Source: Teredinibacter turnerae T7901
GTDB taxonomy: Bacteria > Pseudomonadota > Gammaproteobacteria > Pseudomonadales > Cellvibrionaceae
NCBI RefSeq assembly: GCF_000023025.1
Contig: NC_012997.1
Location: forward strand, 3,965,125 to 4,029,124
Direction: 5' to 3'
Length of the DNA stretch: 64,000 nucleotides
Of the stretch, positions 62,874 through 64,000 are shown piece by piece; within the stretch, counting starts at the first letter, position 1; the number at the start of each line of letters is the position of its first letter. The notes under the pieces were generated by a model. It ran no database searches. It was not told the origin of the DNA and saw nothing but the letters and a program-made list of their open reading frames with translations. The position numbers were made by a program, and so were the translations under genes.

Positions 62874-64000
62874 ATGCCCATGCTAAAAAAATATAGACGC
62901 GTTCTTCTGGTGGAGGACGACGAAGACGATTTTATCCTTACGCGCGACCTGCTCGATGAGTTTATGGACGCGACCTACACCTTAGATTGGGTAAAGAATT
63001 ACGAAGAAGCCAAAGAACGCATGCTCAAGGATGAGCATGACCTCTGCTTAATGGATTATAAGCTCGGAGCCTACGATGGGATCCAGCTACTTAAGGAGGT
63101 TGTTGTGCACGATGTCTCCTTCCCAATCATTATGCTTACCGGCGTAGAAGATACCAGCCTCGACCATATTGCCCTGCAGGCTGGTGCTGCCGACTATTTG
63201 GTAAAAGCGGACCTCTCCGTCGAGACCATTGCCCGCGCCGTGCGCTACGCACTTGCTCGCCGCGAAACCGAACGCGAGCGCATGGAACGCTTGCGCGCGG
63301 AGTCCGCAAGCCGTGCAAAAACAGAGTTCCTCACACGACTAAGCCACGAACTTCGCACCCCACTGACCGCCATCCTCGGTTATACCGATTTACTATCCAC
63401 GCGCAGTAAGGACGAAGCCGATCAGGAGTACCTGCAAATCGTCTCTCACAATGGGAAACATTTGCTGGCGCTGCTTAACGACGTGCTCGATCTCTCTAAA
63501 ATTGAAGCGGGCAAACTGGAAATAGAAAAAAGCTTTTTCGAGATACAGCCCTTTTTCTCGGACATCTATTTGCTATTCAACATGAAGGCAAAAGACAAAG
63601 GACTCGATTTTGAGGTTCGCCTGACAGGGGAATTGCGGCCCGTCTTTTACGGCGATGCTACGCGATTGCGCCAGATTGTGCTCAATCTGATAGGCAATGC
63701 CATTAAGTTTACATCCCAGGGCAGCGTTATCGTCGAAGTATCCAGTATTGTTGAAAACGTTGGCGAAGAGCAGCAACTTCGAATTTGTGTCCATGATACC
63801 GGGCCTGGAATATCTTCAGAGCAGTTGGACGATATATTCTTGCCGTTCAACCAGGCTGCGAGCAAAAGCGAAGCCAGCGAAAACGGCACCGGATTGGGCC
63901 TGACCATCAGCCGTGAGCTGGTCTCCCGAATGGGAGGACAACTCACCGTTGAGAGCACGTTAGGAGTCGGGAGCTGCTTCTGCTGCACGCTGCCGCACGA
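62874..64000 (+). CDS. receiver-histidine kinase hybrid (N-terminal part, cut by window edge)
   Basis: The ATG at 62874 follows GGGGGT, and the frame is open to the right edge (375 codons visible). A receiver domain (about 8-128) has VEDDEDD and D61 in CLMDYKLG. It is joined by a short coiled coil (RRETERERMERLRAESASRA) to a HisKA domain with H158 in RLSHELRTPLTAI. A HATPase_c domain follows, with NLIGNAIKF, HDTGPGI and GTGLGLTISRELV. There is no membrane segment, so it is a cytoplasmic kinase controlled by its own receiver. Further receiver or Hpt domains could follow beyond the window. It begins 30 bases after the Rcp1-type regulator. Confidence 0.93.
   Translation, partial: MPMLKKYRRVLLVEDDEDDFILTRDLLDEFMDATYTLDWVKNYEEAKERMLKDEHDLCLMDYKLGAYDGIQLLKEVVVHDVSFPIIMLTGVEDTSLDHIALQAGAADYLVKADLSVETIARAVRYALARRETERERMERLRAESASRAKTEFLTRLSHELRTPLTAILGYTDLLSTRSKDEADQEYLQIVSHNGKHLLALLNDVLDLSKIEAGKLEIEKSFFEIQPFFSDIYLLFNMKAKDKGLDFEVRLTGELRPVFYGDATRLRQIVLNLIGNAIKFTSQGSVIVEVSSIVENVGEEQQLRICVHDTGPGISSEQLDDIFLPFNQAASKSEASENGTGLGLTISRELVSRMGGQLTVESTLGVGSCFCCTLPH

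Overview
The window looks like a chromosomal segment of a marine, polysaccharide-degrading gammaproteobacterium of the Cellvibrionaceae type (Teredinibacter/Saccharophagus/Cellvibrio-like). The main reasons are the long polyserine linkers in secreted proteins, an acetyl-xylan-esterase/xylanase with three kinds of carbohydrate-binding module, and Pseudomonas-like order of the housekeeping genes. The genus is inferred from protein style and gene order; no search was run. I saw no rRNA or tRNA gene, no CRISPR array, no transposase and no phage gene. Most of the window is densely packed, vertically inherited-looking DNA.

1-20.8 kb, core genes. On the minus strand lies the type IV pilus alignment and secretin operon pilM-N-O-P-Q, followed by aroK, aroB and a DamX-like ATPase/SPOR gene cut by the left edge. 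mrcA (PBP1A) is divergent from pilM, as in Pseudomonas. On the plus strand follow rpmE, priA, a SPOR-domain protein, hslV-hslU-DUF971 (with a sigma-32-like promoter) and the ubiquinone genes ubiE-ubiJ-ubiB. A minus-strand lipoprotein with calcium-binding-type loops is inserted between priA and the SPOR gene.

20.8-33.2 kb. tamA-tamB encode the outer-membrane translocation module; the tamA start is abnormal. Then come an S46 dipeptidyl-peptidase (DPP7-like by its S1 residue), a repeat- and hairpin-containing spacer, an unrecognised 191-residue protein, and the large secreted CE6-CBM5-CBM10-CBM60-GH10 enzyme.

33.2-45.8 kb. otsB-GH15-otsA form a trehalose operon with a glucosidase/trehalase-like gene inside. 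Convergent to it is a minus-strand group of secreted proteins: a subtilisin with PPC and P domains, a polyserine protein with an amidotransferase-like fold and three OB-fold-like repeats, and a CpdB-like 2',3'-cyclic phosphodiesterase lipoprotein. A glycerophosphodiester phosphodiesterase follows on the plus strand. The nucleotidase and the glycerophosphodiesterase suggest scavenging of phosphate esters.

45.8-53.5 kb. A cobalamin riboswitch with a visible ribosome-site-sequestering hairpin precedes btuB and the corrinoid salvage/lower-ligand genes cobQ-cobU-cobT-cobC-cobS-btuF. Neither btuCD nor corrin-ring synthesis genes are in the window, which fits salvage, though they may lie elsewhere.

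53.5-64 kb. A minus-strand macA-macB-outer membrane factor tripartite export operon and a CbiM-like membrane protein are followed by a plus-strand signalling cluster. The cluster holds a sigma-54-type response regulator, a 69-residue protein that carries little more than a histidine-kinase H-box, a CHASE3 histidine kinase, an Rcp1-type receiver, and a receiver-kinase hybrid cut by the right edge. This cluster and the polyserine OB-repeat protein are the parts most likely to hold undescribed biology.
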